Positions 10,865-21,800 of a stretch of DNA of 64,000 nucleotides are shown here, piece by piece (the first letter of the stretch is position 1; each line of letters opens with the position of its first letter). A program made the position numbers and the translations under genes. The DNA lies in the NCBI RefSeq assembly GCF_017654505.1, contig NC_054543.1, positions 20,968,976-21,032,975 on the forward strand, written 5' to 3'. This stretch comes from Polyodon spathula. Taxonomy: Eukaryota > Chordata > Actinopteri > Acipenseriformes > Polyodontidae. The notes beneath the pieces are model-generated. The model saw only the letters and a list, made by a program, of their open reading frames with translations, ran no database searches and was not told where the DNA came from.

Positions 10865-12440
10865 CAATACAACATTCCAGACTAAACCATCTGGTGCTGA
10901 CATGCTTTAATATTTTTTGTTTTTGTACTTCATAAAGTAACTGCATGTCTTTGAAACCATTCTGGCGAAGACTGCTTTTCTCTAAGCTAACCTTAAAAAA
11001 ATAAAATAATAATAATTATGAATACAGGATAATACTTTAATTCAATGCCATCCATCATCTGATATCATCATCAACATCATCCTAAAATCTATAGGTAGTC
11101 AAGGAAAATTAAACTATTGTTGATTAAAATATACTATACAAATGATTTTTACAGATTTTTAAAATTTTTTTTATTAAGGCTTAATACCTTTTTCTGCAGC
11201 AATATGGAGAAGATGACAGACACATCCAGACAGGAAAATATCAGGGTGTTGTTCTTTCATTCAACCATGTACACCTTCATTATGACCAACCATAAAATTG
11301 GCATTGTCACAGCCAAGAGCTAAACAGTTTTGCCATGGGATCTTGTGGCCCGCCAACTCATTTGCAATTAGCTGAAATATATTTCTTCCTGTGGACAGAA
11401 TTGTACAAAATGTAACTGGCTATAAAATATTTGAACAAAATTAATGTTTCAGTAACCACAAACAGTATGAAAAACCTATAGGGTAACACAATACTAGGCA
11501 CCATACGTTTGACTTTTACTGCTTTAATAATTACTGTATTAAGATTTTTCACTATGAAAACAATAAAAAAAAAAAAAAATGGTACAATACAAATGAATAA
11601 CTTTCCAAAAGTTAACAAACATACACGTGGTTATTGGTAAAATGTGTTCACAATAACGTAGCAGTCCTCTAACATTTATTAACTATTGTTTTTACATACA
11701 GTGGTGCCCATTCCGTGGTGCATAATACCCCACGTTACACTAAATATTTATACTAATATTATCATTACAAAAATCAATTACTTCAATTAAGATTAAATAA
11801 TCCTTCTGACTCCATGTTCTCTTAAAAATGAATCAATATATTAATGAATCACTTACTAATTGCCAATCCTTCAATGACTGGAACAGTAAGCACCTCTGAC
11901 TTCACAGACAAACTCGTATCCACTGCCTCTACAACCAGAGGAAACTGCTTAACCCTTCCTTTATCGTTGCTGCCATCTGTGCTGATTGAGAATGGTCTTG
12001 CGCATTCTGTCATGGAGACTTTCTTGGGCTATGAGCGAAAGTTCCTTGATCAATGCTGTAGATTTAGAACGGCCACACTGGAATTTTTTGCTGTGGTTGA
12101 ATCGGGAAACATCTCTTTTAAACTTGTAGTAAATTTGTCTGCTGCCGATACTGGAAGGTTATACTCAGCTAAGAGCTGAACAAAAATGGTTTATGCATTT
12201 GTTGTTTGCATGTCCAGATCATGATCTTGATTTTGAAAAAAGAGCTTAATATTCTTAGAATTTTGTTTCAATTTCAAAAGTTCGTTATGCTTTGTTGAGG
12301 CGACGTGTCTTCTGCAGTCATTCTTTCCTCTTTGTGCAACAGAAATATCATTATTGCACACATCGTAGAAAGCAAAAGTCACCCCTTTCTTCGATGTTTT
12401 TAATACAGGCCATAAGTGTGATTACTCAGAATGAAACTTC
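10865..12440 (-). pseudogene. hAT-family transposase, N-terminal and central part
   Basis: The - strand from about 12440 carries a BED-type zinc-finger remnant (DVCNND.SVAQRG.ND.RRH), in which the first Cys position is Tyr. It is followed by LLAEYNLPVSAADKF, KEMFPDS, KKFQCGRSKSTALIKEL and ISTDGSNDKG, a typical hAT N-terminal order including the first catalytic Asp block. Further blocks lie at about 11345-11240 (KIPWQNCLALGCDNANFMVG) and 11000-10865 (KILKHVSTRWFSLECCIGR). The gaps look like introns or decayed sequence. Several stops make it a pseudogene. Confidence 0.78.
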
Positions 12441-12789
12441 TGCCAATGTATGAATGTACACGCTTTGGTTTCTCTATGAGAGATCCGTGATCGCCCTCTG
12501 TGAGATCAATAGTGTGAGACGGTTCTTCCGTTTCGCTCAACTTCGGCTGTTCACACTTGTACCGGTACAATACTAGTACAGTTTGTTTCGGTATAGAGGG
12601 TAGTTTATTTCAATTGGTAAAACAAAGAATTTCACCAACCATTTTACTGTGTTATCATAAATAAAAGCAATGCCTCTGTGTGCATCTGTACGATTGTAGC
12701 ATCAAAATCTTGAACGTGTTTTATCCACTTCTTGGTGCCGATCTGAACAGCCAGACCACTAATCCTTTTTTCTTTTTTTTTTTACCAGC
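12441..12789. other. no gene recognised
   Basis: Separates the hAT pseudogene from DIRS copy 2. A CACTTGTACCGGTACAATACTAG segment near 12550 is partly self-complementary. I could not identify the hAT terminal repeat here. Confidence 0.4.
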
Positions 12790-12809
12790 CCATTAATCTT
12801 TCTTCACAC

Positions 12810-13085
12810 ACGGTACTTGTTGCATCTGTGTACGCAGTACTCTGTGCACATGGTGTTCAGTACACACGGTGCATATTATACCTGCAGGGTACACGCGGTG
12901 CTCGATGCACACGGTGCCTGATGTAAACGGTGCGCACGGTGTTAAGTGCACGCGGTGCACGCAGTGTTTATTGTTGCATGGTACTCGGTGCACGTGGGAC
13001 AAGTATTACTCGGTGCTCTTAAACCCGGTGTCACACGACTCGGTGCCCACGGTGCTCGTTGTACATGGTGCACACTGTGTTTAGA
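12810..13085 (+). repeat. DIRS leader with degenerate CGGTGC/GTGCAC repeats
   Basis: A roughly 12-base motif of the type CACGGTGC(T)CGGTGCA recurs about 20 times with variation. The same kind of leader occurs in DIRS copy 3 at 20745-21045. It has no coding potential I can recognise. Confidence 0.6.
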
Positions 13086-13309
13086 GCGCACAGTGGTTTC
13101 CAACCCATCCCTCCCGATGCCGCCACAGAGCCCCTCTGGGGAGATCCCCTGTGCTCGGATGTCCGTTTTGACCTGCAGCCGCTCCCCATAGCCTCGGGCT
13201 AGACAGGTGAAAAAGTCTCGGCAGGAGCGGGATGTCATGGACATGAAAGCCCAGATAGGTCGGATCATGTAGCTTTTGGAGAGGCAAGCCCCACGGGCTT
13301 TGGCCGTGG

Positions 13310-14340
13310 AACCCCTGTGAGGCGTGTCCCCCCCCCCGCCGAGCTGGTCACAATCTCTGTGCTGCCCCCTGACCCCTCCGGGGGAGTACAGGGTGAGCGG
13401 ATCAACTGGGTTCTCTGCTCAGATGAGGACGAAATTTCTATCGCTGCCTCGTGGGGGGAGTCCTCGTTCCCTCTGGATATGGAGGTTGAGGCAGAGTCTT
13501 AATTCCAGGCTGATACTGCCCCTAGTTCTGAGGCTGCATCGATTACTAGCGCGCCGTCACAGGCAGGGTCCGTGCCCATGCTTATGGGGGGATACCTGCA
13601 GGTTCCCTGGATAGCACAGACAGCCATGCCGTTCCATCTTTCGACCACATGACGTGGCTCCCCGGGCTCAACCCTTCCCAGCGTTCCCCAATTCCATGGA
13701 AGAGGTGCGTTCCTCTTAGAACCACCCTGCTACTGCGCCAGCACAATTGAGACATGGTTCTCCTCTGGCCTCGCTGGAAGGGGCAGAGAAGCTGGGCCTG
13801 GCCGGGTTTCCCCTTATGGACTCCACCATTGCAGCCTTGGCTAAGGCTCCGCCGGTGGGAGGTATGCCTAAGGACCCCGTGTGCCCGAACCTGCAGTGCA
13901 GGATCACGGAGACGCACATCCGTAGAGCGGTAGGAGCCCAAAGTACCTGCCTAGCGAACACGTCCAGCATGCTCACTGCATACCTGGATGGAGTTTTGCG
14001 TGATGCCCCGCAACCATAGCTGGTGGCCACGAAACTGCAACTTTTGTCCCACACGTTGCTCTAGATATCTGGCCTGCAGGGTCAGGCCCTGGGCCGGAGC
14101 CTGGCGAGCCTAGTCACTCGGATGGTGCCAGTTCCCACAGCCCTGCAAGGTGACCTTAGGCACCGCCTACAGGCCTCATCTCAGGCGAGAGGCAGGACCC
14201 TCCATCAGCATGGAGGATGTGGCCGTAGCCAGCCCAACCAGCAACAACCGCGAAGGCAGTTCCAGGGTTTCTGCCCTAGACAAACTCCACCGCTAGTCCC
14301 GCCCCAGCCTCAGCCACCCCAACAGGGCCCCTGAAGGCTG
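13310..14340 (+). pseudogene. DIRS gag-like region (copy 2)
   Basis: Segments EKLGLAGFPLMDSTIAA, KAPPVGGMPKDP, CRITETHIRRA and GLQGQALGR align with copy 1. The 5' part is acidic and serine-rich, similar to 21580-21700 in copy 3. A stop after LRDAPQP near 14019 and frame changes break it. The protein would be the structural ORF1 product of a DIRS element, as judged from its position upstream of RT. Confidence 0.7.
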
Positions 14341-14344
14341 GCGG

Positions 14345-16060
14345 ACTCAGACCTAATTCATGGCACAACAACTGCACTATTGGTCACACTTGCACCTCCG
14401 ATGTGTAGGTGCTCGCAACTGTACAATACGGTTATGCGCTTCAGTTTTGTCTGGGACCCCCTCCTTTTTGCGGCATCACGATTACGTTCATGACAGACCC
14501 GCTTCAGGCCTCGATGCTCTAGACTGAAGTGGCAGCCTTGCTGGGCAAGCATGCCATTCGTCTCGTAAATCCTACCTCTCTCGGAGAGGGGTTCTACTTG
14601 CGATACTTTCTGGTACCAAAGTGGGATGGTGGCTTTCGCCCTATTCTGGATTTGCAGTTTCTAACCCGTTTTCTAAAACATGAGGGGTTCCACATGCTGA
14701 CTCATCGTCACATACTCCAGTCTGTCTGTCCGGCCTGGCGACGGGTTCACTGTGGTGGACTTACGGAACGTGTATTTTCATGTTCCCATTCGTCCACAGC
14801 ACAGGAAATACCTCTGCTTCGCCTTTCAGGGCAATTCGTACAACTTTTCCGTGCTGCCGTTTGGCCTCTCCCTAGTACGTTTTCAAAGTGCGTAGATGCT
14901 ATCCTCACCCCCTTGCGGTTGCAAGGAGTCAGAGTGATGAATTACCTCGACGACTGGTTGATCTGTTCCTAGTCGCAGGAGGGAGCGGTGGCCCACACTG
15001 CACTAGTGATGGAGCATCTAGTGAGTCTGGGCTTCACTATCAACGATGCCAAGAGTCGGCTGATGCCAGTGCAGTGCATAACGTATGTGGGGCTCCGGCT
15101 GGACTCCACCACGATGTGTGCATACCTGTCGGACAACAGGGTAGCAGCTTTACATCACCTTATTTTGTGCCAACAACTTGTGAGTCTGATGGCAGCAGCA
15201 GTATCAGTCATCGAGCTGGGTTTATTGCGCATGTGCCTTCTACAGGCATGGCTCAATGCGTTCTGGTTGCATCCCAAATATGACAGGCACCGTCGGCTGA
15301 CAGTGTGTCTCGCGTGTACGGCGACCCTGCGCTGGTGGCAGATTCCCTCTCACCTGCGTCAAGGAGTCCAAATGGGGGGATTTACATCCGCAGGGTAGTG
15401 ACGACAGACACCTCCAACTCGGGTTGGGGCACGGTCTGCGAAGGCAGAGGGCTCAGCTGACCCTGGTCGGGCCGCTGGACATCCCTGCATATCAACATGT
15501 TGGAGCTGGAAGTAGTGTTTCTTGCCCTCCAGCACTTCTTACCCATGGTGTGGAACAGACATGTGCTGATCCACACAGGCAATACATCAGTGGTGGCATA
15601 TGTCAACCACCAGGGTGGCCCTCGGTCCCCGGGGTTGCACCGCCTAGCTTTCAGGCTGCTGATTTGGGCCCAACAGAACCTACTGTCCTTTCGGACGACG
15701 CATGTTCTGGGTGTGGATATTCAGACGATGGACCTCCTCTTGAGGGAAGGCCTGCATCCATCAGAGTGGCGGCTCCACCCTCAGGTGGTGGAGCGCATTT
15801 GGGAACGTTTCGGAAAGGCGCAGGTCGATCTCTTCGCCTCGTTGGAGACAACACACTGTCCCCTATGGTACTCCCTCCACTGCTGCGATGGTCCACTCAG
15901 CATCGATGCCCTAACCCACGTATGGCCCAGAGTGCTCCTTTACATGTTCCCGTCTCTGCCATTCCTCCCGGCCTTTCTCAAAAAGGTCCAGTCGGATACG
16001 GCGTCAGTTCTCCTAGTGGCCCCCAGGTGGCCCAGGATTATCTGGTTTCATCCCTGTGCT
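14345..16060 (+). pseudogene. DIRS reverse transcriptase - RNase H (copy 2)
   Basis: RT fingers lie at 14529-14690 (LGKHAIRLVNP, GFYLRYFLVPKWDGGFRPIL). The motif A region is in another frame at 14745-14790 (VVDLRNVYFHVPI), and the YLDD catalytic box is near 14943-14954. An in-frame stop follows at 14970. RNase H (15400-15730) includes TDTSNSGWGTV and MLELEVVFLALQHFLP. The tail to 16060 (VLLVAPRWP) is the conserved linker before the recombinase. The shifts flanking motif A make the enzyme inactive. Confidence 0.85.
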
Positions 16061-16680
16061 AGCTATTGAACGGCCCGCCCTGAGAAATCCCACTATGGGT
16101 CTGGCCCCTGAATGGAACCGCTGGTCAGCCTTAGGGCTGTCAGACACGGTTGTGGGTATGCTGCTGAATGCTAGGGCGCATTCCACTAGGTCACTGTATG
16201 CCTATGAGTGGAAATGTTTTCAAGATTGGTGCCATACTAATGGTCATGAGCCAATCTCCTGTCCCATGCCTGCCATCGTGCAGTTTCTTCAAAATCTTCC
16301 ACACTGAAGGTTTACCTAGCTGCTATTTCTGCTTGCCATGCCCCCATTGACTCAGTGTCCCTGTTTGCGATGGAAGAGGATAAGAAGTTGAACCTTCTCT
16401 GCCCAGTTCGGGCATTGAGATCTTATGTAGATAGGACAAGAGTGCTGCGTCAGTCTGACCAGCTCTTCGTCTGCCATGGAACACGGACCCTAGGACAATC
16501 CCGAAACTAAGCAGCGGCTGTCGCATTGGATTGCAGACACTGTCTCGAATGCTTATGATAGTGCTGGCTTACCCCCACCTGGGCGGATAGCTGCACATTC
16601 TACGAGGCTTCGGTCGACATCATGGTTTCGTTGCGAAAAAGAATGATCCTCCCCTGCGTGACAGTTAAGTACCGTCAGGA
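16056..16680 (+). pseudogene. DIRS tyrosine recombinase (copy 2, internally deleted)
   Basis: The core-binding part is present (STRSLYAYEWKCFQDWC, PISCPMPAIVQFLQ). After the DSVS segment near 16355 it jumps to LNLLCPVRALRSYVDRTR, skipping the portion that carries the first catalytic Arg in copy 3 (about 22140-22500). Several stops follow. The enzyme would have joined element DNA to its target without target-site duplication. Confidence 0.8.
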
Positions 16681-16775
16681 GGAGTGACCGAGGGGGTCAC
16701 TGAGGGAAGTGGGCCTATTGGCAGCTTTGATATAAATAGCTCGGTGACAACTTCCAATAGGCAGGAGTGTATCCC

Positions 16776-17889
16776 TGTGGCAAGTTTGCCCCGCCCCTGT
16801 GTGTATTTCAGTATTATATGTTGTGTGTAGTTTGACGGTCACCGTCAGCTCTCCTCGGCCGCAGGGTTCAGTGTGGCCTGGAGCCCCACCAGAGGGAGCT
16901 GCCAGCTATGAAGAAGGGGGGAGGTCAGGAGACCACCTACCCCTGCAGCAGTTTCGCTGCCGTAGATCTTGGGGGAGGTCTGGAGACCACCAACCCCAGC
17001 AGCCTTTCCGCTGCTGGAATTGCCCTGGCTGAAGGAGTAAGTCTGGGAGCTGTCAGCATGTCTGCTGACAGCCGCACCATTGGCAGCATTTCTGCTGCGA
17101 GTGGTACAGTGGGGGGAGAGACTGCTGACAGCCCTGCCAGTAGTAGCCTGGCTACTGGCAACATTGCCACCCATGAACCCCTTAAAGTCCTTGTTCTTGG
17201 CTCGGGACTTTGAGCGAGACTTTTGGGATTTTAAGGGGGGAGGTGGTCATTGAGGCCATGTGTGCTGCGCACAAAGGGGGGGGGGGGGGGATATGTGGCA
17301 ATGTTCCTCTCTCCTGTGTGTATTTGTGTGTGACATGTTGCATGTTTGTGTTAATGTTGGTGTATAATCATTGGTACACGGGATGTAATATGGGTTATGA
17401 CCACCAGTGTTTAAAATGTATATTTGTATTTAGGCATGAGGATTGCACAGCACTTCACGTGCAGGTAAAATGTAATAATATGTGAGCACGAGGAATTGCA
17501 CTTTTATTAATTCACGTGCAGTTGTACCGAGACTCCAACTGAATGATTGATCAGCAATCGAGTCTCGGTACAGCTGCATAAAAGCAGCATGTTTTCACTT
17601 ACTCAGGGTTGTGTGTTCAGTGAGTGGAGAATGGGATTGGAGACAGAGGTTATAATAGTAAAGTAAATAACTGTTTTGACTCACCGTGTTTGTTTGTCTG
17701 TTAGTTCACTGTTTGTTTAATAGTCCATTTTGTTTCATCTCTTTGTTTTGTCATCTTTTTAGTTGGTTCATTTATTAAATGCTAATTGCAAGCAAGCGCT
17801 CAGCTTCACCAAAACTCTACCTCTCTGTTTATTTTGTGTTGTTTCCTGTTTCTGGTCTGATATCACCCACTGCAGCCGTCTTTGTGACA
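16776..17889 (+). mobile_element. LTR retroelement family B, copy 2 (inserted in DIRS copy 2)
   Basis: Starts TGTGGCAAG at 16776 and ends TTTGTGACA at 17889. The 5' LTR is cut short after about 57 bases and runs straight into the interior at about 16833. The interior shares GGTCAGGAGACCACC, GCTACTGGCAACATTGCC and the pre-LTR segment with copy 1. A G15 purine tract at 17276-17290 immediately precedes the 3' LTR (17294-17889). The target duplication is ATCCC: 16771-16775 on the left, and on the right ATC (17890-17892) plus CC (18604-18605), split by the next insertion. No pol genes are present. Confidence 0.88.
17294..17889 (+). repeat. 3' LTR of family B copy 2
   Basis: 596 bp from TGTGGCAATG to GTGACA, collinear with 9599-10165 on the opposite strand. 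It includes an internal inverted repeat around 17526-17574 (GTACCGAGACTC / GAGTCTCGGTAC). Confidence 0.85.
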
Positions 17890-17892
17890 ATC

Positions 17893-18598
17893 TGTGGCAA
17901 AGTGGCTGGTAAGGGGAACAGGTGTAGCGGTGATGTGGTGCAGGAGTGATAAGCAGACCACTGTGATTCAGTGAATAAGTGTTTTATTTTTTTTTCCAGG
18001 TCTAGTGACCGTCTAATAATAAATCCCCAGCAATACACAACAATGTGTAAAGCACAGGGATGATCAAAACAAGGTACAGTCCTGAACAAAAACAATGGCA
18101 CGGTCACCAGTCCTGGGTGAATGAAAATGTGCAGCTGCTCAGTGCAGTGGTGCTCCTGATAGTGCTTTCCTTGCGACAGCTCCATTAACTGTCTATTGGT
18201 GTAACAAAAAAACAGACAATGACTAACAGACAGAAATAACACACCACACGTATAAATCTCTCTTAAACTCTGAGAGCTCCTCTCTCAGACCTTCTCTCTC
18301 CCACTGTTTAACCCAAACAAAGGAAAAGATCAGCGTTACCCTGGCCCCTATATGTACTCCCGCATGACATCTAGGTAAATGGTTGCAGCTGCCTTATTAC
18401 TTGCAGCTGCCCCTCGTTTACCTTTCAGGTCAATACGGTCTTACAACAGAGTCTCGCTTCTTTCCAGGCTGACCGACTTCCCGGTCCCGGAAACGAACTG
18501 TCAGGCCAGCCCTTCCAGATACTTCTCCTCCTGTTCTTTAGTGCCCTCACAGGTCGGGAGGGAGATTTATCACCAGAACTCATTGTGTTTCTGTCACA
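17893..18598 (-). mobile_element. solo LTR, family D, inserted at the edge of LTR element B
   Basis: 706 bp with TG...CA ends, reading TGTGACAGAAAC to CTTTGCCACA on the - strand. Perfect 5-bp duplications CAATC flank it at 17888-17892 and 18599-18603. A single LTR without interior is the usual product of LTR-LTR recombination. The - strand carries an AATAAAAC signal near its downstream end, which favours that orientation. Removing it restores the right ATCCC duplication of element B. Confidence 0.85.
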
Positions 18599-18600
18599 CA

Positions 18601-18670
18601 ATCCCATAGATGTTTGGTGGCCATCTTCTCTTTCAGGGAACCAGGTTTACGGTAGGTAAACTAACGTTAT
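18601..18670. repeat. DIRS copy 2 terminal repeat (right end)
   Basis: Contains TGGTGGCCATCTTCTCTTTC and GGGAACCAGG, ending near AACGTTATAGG. It is the complement of the terminal segment at 1938-1992. Confidence 0.8.
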
Positions 18671-19769
18671 AGGCGTACAGATGGTTTCACAGACACTGAT
18701 TAGCGTGAGTCCTACTAGATAAGCTTAACTATATACAGTATTAACATTATTATTGTAAGTTAAGATGTGCTATTCTTCTGCCATCTAGTGATATTTTTTA
18801 AGGGAAGCAGAACTTGATTTCCGCTCAGAATAGAGATTCTCATTGTTGGTTTCAACCTGCAATATAGTACCAGTCATTTCTACGGACGTATGAATTTTTA
18901 CAGTGTGACCGGAGCATCATATTTTGCTGCTGCAAACAGTAGCAAATATAGAAAATTCGGAACAGTAGGCAGGTCTGATAACAGTTATAATATTACAGCA
19001 ATGTCAATATTTATTTCCTTGATGTCTATTCTCTGAACCAACTCGAGTCAAGGTGTATTCAAAATAATAAAATCTAATCTGTTCAAATAGCGCAACACTC
19101 ACTCGTAGCACAAAATATTTATTAGATTAAAAGATTGGCTTGGGAGATTGGCCATCAAGCGATCTTCATCAGAATACCAAATTCTGATGAATAATTTGAA
19201 GACTTTGAAACTAATAAATATTTTGTACAACGAGTGAGTGTTGCGCTTTTGAACAGACTAGAAAACAACTTTAATAGTAGGGTACTACAAGTTTGTCATA
19301 GGTTTAAATATGCAACAACGTAATCTACAGTCTCTCTATTTCTCACACACACAGATGCGCACCCCTCCTCGTATTTTGATTAATTTAGCAATAAAAGCAT
19401 ACAGTAGGGGTTTGAAAGGGATATTGAATACGAGTGACTGTAGAAATTGATTGCCATGAGAGCACACACTACCACACCACTACCAACTGCTTTGGCGTTA
19501 ACAAGTTATAACAATTATTTACTTACAAGGTAACTGAAGTTCGAAAGCAGTTTCCCTCCATGTTTGTTCCTTCAATGAGCGATCATGATAGGAAATGTCA
19601 CATATGTGAAAGAGACATTGGTGTTCCTGCCACATCTCCACCATCCTTTCCTCAATTTCGATTACCAATGATTTTGATTAAAGAGAGAAAGGATCTTATC
19701 TGGTTTATGGGAAAAGCCCTGTTCACAAAATGGTATATTGAATGAAGTTAAACTTTTTGTGTTTGTAAG
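18671..19769. other. intergenic DNA between DIRS copies 2 and 3
   Basis: No gene recognised. The one structured piece is the foldback at 19073-19262. Confidence 0.5.
19073..19262. repeat. 190-bp foldback (MITE-like)
   Basis: Arms of about 53 bases, TCTAATCTGTTCAAATAGCG at the left and the complement of TCTAGTCTGTTCAAAAGCGC at the right, are nearly complementary through AACACTCACTCGT to AAAATATTTATTA. A 75-80 bp middle separates them. No coding content and family unknown. Confidence 0.8.
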
Positions 19770-20189
19770 TTCCCTTTCAATTCGAAGATGACCACCACTT
19801 ACATTGGTATGGGATATTCCTGCCCTTCGGGTAGGTATTGCTGAGCTCACTAAACCAGAGCTGCCAAAAGGCCCCTTCCTGTGATGACGCACTCTGTCCC
19901 GCCTACTGAGGGAATAAAACCATCATTCGCAGGAAGATCCTCCTCTTTTTCCCTCTCAAGATGGTAAGGTAAGACCTCTATGTCTAGTTGAATTGAGTCT
20001 TGTATTTCCCTTGTATTCGTGCTGAAAGCCGGCTTGCTGATTTCTTGGAGTCCTTTCTGTCTTTCAGCGGCCTCCTCACTTGCGTGGTAGGCCGATCTCT
20101 TTTTTGTCTGTCTGCCATATGTGTGCGACTGCCTGTGCAGTCAACCGGGAGTGACTGTCTTTTCTTTTTGAGCATACACGTGTCCTCCT

Positions 20190-20540
20190 CGGGGCTAGGC
20201 TTTACCGTATCCCTGCTGTCAAGCTGACCTATCTGCGCTTTTCTCTATGGGGCTAGGCCTTGCCGTATCCCCGCTGTCGAGTAGACCCTGCCAGCCGCAC
20301 AGGCCCGCCACCTCGGTGAGTTGAGCCTTGTAAACAGTGTACACTCTCTGTCTCTCTCTCTCTCCTGTGAGCGCATGTGTCCTTCTCAGGGCTAGGCCTT
20401 GTCGTACCCCCGCTGTTGAATGACTTTCCCAGCCATGCTCTCCTCCACAGGGCTAGGCCTTGCCATATCCCCGCTGTTGAGTAGACCCTGTTGGCTGCAC
20501 AGGCCCGCCACCTCGGTGAGTCGGGCCTTGTAAACCAACT
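20190..20540 (+). repeat. tandem repeats in the DIRS copy 3 leader
   Basis: GGGCTAGGCCTTGCCGTATC occurs four times with small changes near 20194, 20251, 20389 and 20450. The second and fourth are followed by the same 60-base block (GAGTAGACCCTG ... CACCTCGGTGAG). This indicates a roughly 200-bp higher-order duplication. Confidence 0.85.
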
Positions 20541-21044
20541 GTATTTTACCATGTTTATTGTCTGCTTAAACTCGCCCACCACAGCTTTGGCCTGTGTCCC
20601 TCCTCTCCTGGTACACGCTATGCACTGACCAGGTGTGTGTGTGTGTGTGTTGACCACGCGGTTAGGGTAGGCACATTGTGTAGTGGCCTCCCCAGTGCTG
20701 CGGTACCGTGGCGCACTCATAGCCCATTATACTATATCTTGGAGCACAGGTACTTAGTATAAGCAACACACTGTGCCCAACGACTCAGTGGTAGTGCTCA
20801 ACAACGCTGCACGATATGCGGTGCACTTAGTGCCCTTAGTACTCGATGTGTGCGGTGCTTGGTTTGTGCTGATACCTCTACCACTCTAGTGCAATTACGC
20901 ACCGTACGCAGTTCACGTAGTGTACAGTACCTGATACGCATGGCGCTTGGGATGCACAGTGCAAACAGTGCACATTGCACTAGTTGCGTAGGCACTAGTC
21001 GACCAGTACCTAGTGTAACAGGTTACTCTGCACAAGGTGCGCAA

Positions 21045-21316
21045 GGTTAATAATAAATAATAATCTTTGTTTTTATATAGCGCCTTTCATAGTGGATCAC
21101 CATCATAAGCCTCTTTACAAGATATGAGACTTGGGTGTGTGAATTATGCATCAGCTGCAGAGTCACTTACAACAATGTCTTACCCGAAAGAAGGAGCACA
21201 AGGAGGTTAAGTGAGGTTAAGGTTAAGTGCTCAGAGTCACACAATGAACTGAGATTTGAACCGGGGACCTACTGGTTACAAGCCTGTTTCTTTAACCACT
21301 GGACCATACAGCCTCC
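21045..21316 (-). mobile_element. tRNA-derived SINE inserted in DIRS copy 3
   Basis: On the - strand the head (21316 to about 21233) reads like a tRNA. There is an A box TGGTCCAGTGG, a CTTGTAA anticodon-like loop (TGT, Thr-type) and a B box GGTTCAAATCT. The body (GGTTAAGTG..., CATCAGCTGCAGAGTCACTT) leads to a tail GGCGCTATATAAAAAC followed by a TTATTATTTATTATTA tract. Such tails are shared with LINEs that mobilise the SINE. It would be transcribed by RNA polymerase III from the internal boxes. Confidence 0.8.
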
Positions 21317-21800
21317 TTGCTGCAATTCAAAGCGCCCAGGTGACCTTCCCAGGGATCCCTGTCGGGTTTTCCCAACGCACAGGCAGTCGCTCCCCATCTC
21401 CACAAGCAAGATGGATGAAGTGCTCCAAGCAGGCAAGAGACCTCAAGGCCCAGATGCCCCAGGTCCTGGAGCTCTTGGCTAGACAGGCACCACAGGCCCC
21501 TGTCCAGGTCCCGCAGCCCCAATCACCATACTCTCCCTCTCCCATGGGAGTGCAGGAAGGGTGGGCAGGGTTGTCTCAGCTGGCACAGGAGGATACGATG
21601 TCCATAGCGGCCTCGGGTGATGGGGCTTCTTTCTCCTCCGAGATGCAAGTGACTAATACCCTTGCCGAGGAAGAGCCTGGTTCTGAGTGTGTCTCAGATG
21701 CCAGTACCACCCCGCTGTCCAGCTCTATTTTGTCACTCTTGGGACGTGCTGCAGCTTTCCTGCAGGTACCCTGGACATTTTGTCTGGATCTCCTCAGTCA
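21317..21800 (+). pseudogene. DIRS gag-like N-terminal fragment (copy 3)
   Basis: Open frame rich in Gln/Pro (APVQVPQPQSP), then acidic serine-rich (EDTMSIAASGD), matching the start of gag in copy 2 (EDEISIAASWGE near 13430). It stays open into recombinase-linker sequence near 21790, marking the deletion of most of gag plus RT/RNase H. Confidence 0.65.

Larger units (their letters stand above)
12790..18670 (+). mobile_element. DIRS-type retrotransposon, copy 2 (most complete, split by two LTR insertions)
   Basis: Gene order on the + strand is leader (12810-13085), gag-like (13310-14340), RT/RNase H (14345-16060) and tyrosine recombinase (16056-16680). A terminal segment is interrupted at 16775 and resumes at 18601. 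The right end (18612-18670) matches the terminal repeat of the other copies. Removing 16776-18600 restores ...GTGTATCCC|ATAGATG, which parallels the complement of copy 1 at 1995-2022. The left terminal repeat is missing, so the 5' end is truncated at about 12790. All reading frames carry stops or shifts. Confidence 0.85.

Noticed and set aside
15651..15896. - strand ORFs across DIRS copy 2 (13582-14054, 14358, 15382, 15651)
   Set aside because: Opposite-strand shadows of gag and RNase H.
20190..20540. regularly spaced repeats resembling a CRISPR array
   Set aside because: Only four diverged copies at unequal spacing inside a eukaryotic retrotransposon leader, with no cas genes.
21233..21316. 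functional tRNA gene
   Set aside because: The A and B boxes are present, but the stems are degenerate and the sequence continues into a SINE body and tail.
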